This document shows, in pieces, positions 59,990-64,000 of a stretch of DNA of 64,000 nt. The notes below the pieces were generated by a model, which saw nothing but the letters and a program-made list of their open reading frames with translations, searched no databases and had not been told where the DNA came from. Position 1 is the first letter of the stretch; the number at the start of each line of letters is the position of its first letter. Source of the stretch: Siphonodentalium dalli (taxonomy: Eukaryota; Mollusca; Scaphopoda; Gadilida; Siphonodentaliidae); NCBI GenBank assembly GCA_032622095.1, contig CP136063.1, positions 269,569,426 through 269,633,425 of the forward strand, read 5' to 3'. The translations under genes and the position numbers were made by a program.

Positions 59990-60545
59990 AATTCAGAAAT
60001 TTCAGTGAATATAAACTACGACAGAAAATTTTACTGAAATTTAAGACATGATTGTGGATATACTGCCAAATAAATCCATAAACTTAATAAAAAAAACTAC
60101 ATTTTAATGAAATTTAATCAAGATTGTCCTAAAAATTTTCTTAAAAAATTCTGTTAAATTTCATCAAAATTTTATTAAAATTTGCTTTGAAATTCAGTAA
60201 ATTTTCACAGAAAAAATTAATGAAATTTCAGTGAAAATTTCAATCATATTTCACCATTAATTGGGATTGAAATGTCATCAAAATTTCAGTACAATTTTGC
60301 TTCAAAATTTCACAGAAATATTTCAGTGAAAATCTTATTCAGATTTCACCATTGGGATTGAAATGTCATCAAAATTGCACCAGAATTTCGTACCTTAAAA
60401 TTTTATTGAAATTTCATCAATATTTCATGAAATTTCATCAATATTTCATGAAATTTCATCAATATTTCATCAAATTTCATCAATATTTCATCAAAATGTC
60501 AGTGATATTTCATATTTTGGTGAATTTCACTAAAATTTCAGTCAC
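59990..60545. repeat. AAATTTCA/TGAAATTT low-complexity block with a 21-bp core
   Basis: Dominated by ATTTCA, TGAAAT and AAATTT words in both orientations. Its clearest part (60409-60500) is about four copies of GAAATTTCATCAATATTTCAT at roughly 21 bp. The 71-aa frame at 60352-60567 (a KFHQYF repeat) is a by-product of this. Confidence 0.8.
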
Positions 60546-60568
60546 CTTTATATGGGGATGTGTCTGAA

Positions 60569-63260
60569 GGGTTAATATAATTTCAAAAATCATAAAATAA
60601 AATCAATCATTACCAAAATCCATCCCTGGAAGTGAATTGTGTGCAGATAACGCTATCCCTTATCAGAACATTATAGCCAGATCACAGACAGAATGATGAC
60701 TGTGCTTAAAATAAAATATAATAATTCACATACAAACTCTCTTTCTACACACAACAGTGTCCTGTGTGCTCTGTATATCTCTGGGATGAAAGTATTAAGT
60801 TACTTCAACAATATAACCAAGAATGAAAGAGATAATTCGTAACCATAATCATGACAATAATTCCAGTATAAAAGATAGCACATGTCAATAATATCAAAAT
60901 GATCAACTGATACAGGTGAGATGTATATCAACATACACCTGAATATAAAACATGAACACGATTGGATAAGACAGAGCAATGAAAAGTCATGCGGTTTCAC
61001 AGGAGAAGGTGAATTAATACTGACCAATTGACTAAACATTGGCTTCAAATAACATAGCACATCATCACATCATCACCTGTAACATTTAGCCTGAGACAGT
61101 GGGAATAATTGGCCATGCTTAGAAGCAAGACATAACTCATTTGACACATACCCTAAACAAATGAAGTTCCATACAACAGATGGTCATGCAATGATAGCCT
61201 GGCCTATTGAAGTTGACATTTTATTAACATGGATTATCACATCCTCTGGTAACTGAGATGCAATGATTTTATGATTGTTTTAAAAACAGAACATGATCTA
61301 TTAATATATAAGAAAATTCAATGAGCGTTTTATAAAGTTTTCATTAATATACCTGGTTTAAAGTCAAAGGGTTAATTTAATACTTTCTGTTCAGTTGAAA
61401 CAGTACACTACAGCATTGGGTCATATGTGTTTTTGTTAATTTGAGCAAGGAGTTCAATATAATTTATATTTATATATATTAACTAAGTGGTCACTCTAAG
61501 GTGGCGAATTCTATCGCTGAATATTGTCTTCATAATATTAACCTAATTAACTTAAGATGCCAATATGGTCATCATGAGTAGCAAAATACTACTAGTACGA
61601 AAATTACGCATATCTTGGATGCTCTTGTGTTTGAATATATATTAACTAAGTGGTCACTCTAAGAAGGCGAATTCTATCGCTTAATATTGTCTTCATAATA
61701 TTAACCTAATTAACTTAAGATGCCAATATGGTCATCCTGAGTAGCAAAATACTACTAATACAAAAATTACGCATATCTTGGGTGCTCTTACTCTTGTGTT
61801 TGAATATATTAACTTAGTGGTCACTCTAAGGTAGCGAATTCTATCACTTAATATGGTCTTCATAACACTAACCTAATTAACTTAACATGCCAATATGGTT
61901 ATCATGAGTAGCAAGGGTTAATATAATTTCAAAAATCATAAAATAAAATCAATCATTACCAAAATCCATCCCTGGAAGTGAATTGTGTGCAGATAACGCT
62001 ATCCCTTATCAGAACATTATAGCCAGATCACAGACAGAATGATGACTGTGCTTAAAATAAAATATAATAATTCACATACAAACTCTCTTTCTACACACAA
62101 CAGTGTCCTGTGTGCTCTGTATATCTCTGGGATGAAAGTATTAAGTTACTTCAACAATATAACCAAGAATGAAAGAGATAATTCGTAACCATAATCATGA
62201 CAATAACTCCAGTATAAAAGATAGCACATGTCAATAATATCAAAATGATCAACTGATACAGGTGAGATGTATATCAACATACACCTGAATATAAAACATG
62301 AACACGATTGGATACGACAGAGCAATGAAAAGTCATGCGGTTTCACAGGAGAGGGTGAATTAATACTGACCAATTGACTAAACATTGGCTTCAAATAACA
62401 TAGCACATCATCACATCATCACCTGTAACATTTAGCCTGAGACAGTGTGAATAATTGGCCATGCTTAGAAGCAAGACATAACTCATTTGACACATACCCT
62501 AAACAAATGAAGTTCCATACAACAGATGGTCATGCAATGATAGCCTGGCCTATTGAAGTTGACATTTTATTAACATGGATTATCACATCCTCTGGTAACT
62601 GAGATGCAATGATTTTATGATTGTTTTAAAAACAGAACATGATCTATTAATATATAAGAAAATTCAATGAGTGTTTTATAAAGTTTTCATTAATATACCT
62701 GGTTTAAAGTCAAAGGGTTAATTTAATACTTTCTGTTCAGTTGAAACAGTACACTACAGCATTGGGTCATATGTGTTTTTGTTAATTTGAGCAAGGAGTT
62801 CAATATAATTTATATAAATATATATTAACAAAGTGGCCACTCTAAGGTGGCGAATTCTATCGCTGAATATTGTCTTCATAATATTAACCTAATTAACTTA
62901 AGATGCCAATATGGTCATCATGAGTAGCAAAATACTACTAGTACGAAAATTACGCATACCTTGGATGCTCTTGTGTTTGAATAAATATTAACTAAGTGGT
63001 CACTCTAAGAAGGCGAATTCTATCGCTTAATATTGTCTTCATAATATTAACCTAATTAACTTCAGATGCCAATATGGTCATCCTGAGTAGCAAAATACTA
63101 CTAATACAAAAATTACGCATATCTTGGGTGCTCTTACTCTTGTGTTTGAATATATTAACTTAGTGGTCACTCTAAGGTAGCGAATTCTATCACTTAATAT
63201 GGTCTTCATAACACTAACCTAATTAACTTAACATGCCAATATGGTTATCGTGAGTAGCAA
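60569..63260. repeat. ~1346-bp tandem duplication, two copies
   Basis: GGGTTAATATAATTTCAAAA starts at 60569 and again at 61915. The copies differ at only about ten positions that I noticed (for example ATTCCAG/ACTCCAG near 60860/62206, and GAGCG/GAGTG near 61324/62670). Each copy holds ~0.9 kb of unique AT-rich DNA and then ~2.7 units of the 165-bp repeat. The first copy ends inside a repeat unit at GAGTAGCAA|GGGTTAAT. Identical 86-aa minus-strand frames (60800-61060 and 62146-62406) reflect the duplication, not a known protein. Confidence 0.95.
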
Positions 63261-64000
63261 AATACTACTAGTACGAAAATTACGTATACCTTGGTTGCTT
63301 TTGTGTTTGAATATATATTAACTAAGTGGTCACTCTAAGGTGGCGAATTCTATCGCTTAATATAGTATTCATAATATTAACTTAATTAACTGAATATGCC
63401 AATACGGTCATCCTGAGTAGCAAAATACTACTAATACGAAAATTACGCATACCTTGGCTGCTCTTACTCTTGTGGTTGACTATATATTAATTTAGTGGTC
63501 ACCCTAAGGTGGCGAATTATCTCGCTTAATGTGGTCTTCATGATATTAACCTAATTAACTTAACATGCCAATATGGCCATCCTGAGTAGAAAATTACTAC
63601 TAGTACGAAAATTACGCATACTTTGGTGCACTTACTCTTGTGCTTGAATATATATTAATTTAGTGGTCACTCTAAGGTGGCGAATTCTATAATTAATATG
63701 GTTTTCATGATATTAACCTAATTAAATGAACATGCCAATATGGTCATCCTGAGTAGCAAAATACTACTAGTTCGAAAATTACGCATACCTTGGGTGCTCT
63801 TACTCTTGTGTTTGAATATATATTAACTTAGTGGTCACTCTATGGTGGCGAATTCTATCATTAGTATGGTTTTCATGATATTAACCTAATTAAATTAACA
63901 TGCCAATATGGTCATCCTGTGTGGCAAAATACTACCAGTACAAAAATTTCGAATAGCTTGTAACATGCCAATTGATATGGTCATCCTGAATAGCAACATA
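61478..64000 (-). repeat. Reverse-orientation array of the 165-169 bp family, reaching the window end
   Basis: GTGGTCACTCTAAGGTGGCGAATTC-type units occur near 61488, 61650 and 61817, and again from about 62835 to the window end at 161-170 bp spacing, interrupted by the second copy of the 0.9 kb unique block (61915-62820). The units are the reverse complement of the 25.0-25.9 kb array (CCACCTTAGAGTGACCAC, ACTAGTAGTATTTTGCTAC). The right boundary lies beyond the window. Confidence 0.93.

Noticed and set aside
60352-60567. 71-aa frame with repeated KFHQYF
   Set aside because: A translation of the 21-bp AAATTTCATCAATATTTCAT repeat in a low-complexity block.
60800-61060. 86-aa minus-strand frame, repeated at 62146-62406
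   Set aside because: Both copies exist because of the recent 1346-bp duplication. There is no known motif and no independent conservation.

Overview
The window looks like AT-rich genomic DNA from an animal, most likely a marine invertebrate and possibly a mollusc. The reasons are a glutamate-transporter (SLC1) gene remnant split by GT-AG introns, LINE-type retrotransposon fossils, many foldback elements (MITEs), and several tandem arrays with a unit near 150-170 bp, a unit size known from bivalve repeats. The species cannot be named from the sequence alone. There are no prokaryotic operons, no CRISPR arrays, and no rRNA or tRNA gene that I can recognise. I found no gene that looks intact.

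Layout. 0-9 kb: degenerate ~170 bp repeats, AT-rich filler, at least six foldback or inverted-repeat elements, and the decayed 3' end of a LINE open reading frame (6.9-7.7 kb). Two members of one MITE family, each with its own 7-bp target duplication, lie at 7.76-7.85 and 7.97-8.73 kb. 9.2-12.2 kb: a 3 kb foldback element whose GC-rich core consists of minisatellites pointing in opposite directions. 14.1-23.1 kb: five exons of an SLC1-type sodium:dicarboxylate/glutamate transporter on the + strand. They carry nonsense, frameshift and apparent splice-site lesions, and repeats have invaded the introns. 25.0-40.6 kb: a satellite complex made of a 169-bp array, then about 10.2 copies of a ~1350 bp unit (13.7 kb), then a ~155 bp array. 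41.5-47.8 kb: a candidate large DNA transposon. It has perfect 30-bp inverted repeats, arrays of ~195 bp repeats in mirrored orientation, and a broken minus-strand gene containing an in-frame coding minisatellite. 48-60 kb: a repeat graveyard with three copies of a TTAA-flanked MITE, two copies of a repeat family with a palindromic 5' end and a hairpin 3' end, and a 163-bp array. 60.6-64 kb: a ~1346 bp tandem duplication joined to another array of the 165-169 bp family, running off the window end.

The recognisable coding material does not form a pathway. The transporter is a host-gene remnant, and the other coding remains come from transposable elements. The most unusual object is the 41.5-47.8 kb element. 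After that come the higher-order structure of the 13.7 kb satellite and the repeated association of ~1.35 kb units with the ~165 bp repeat family. All identifications come from reading the sequence; no database search or alignment program was run.
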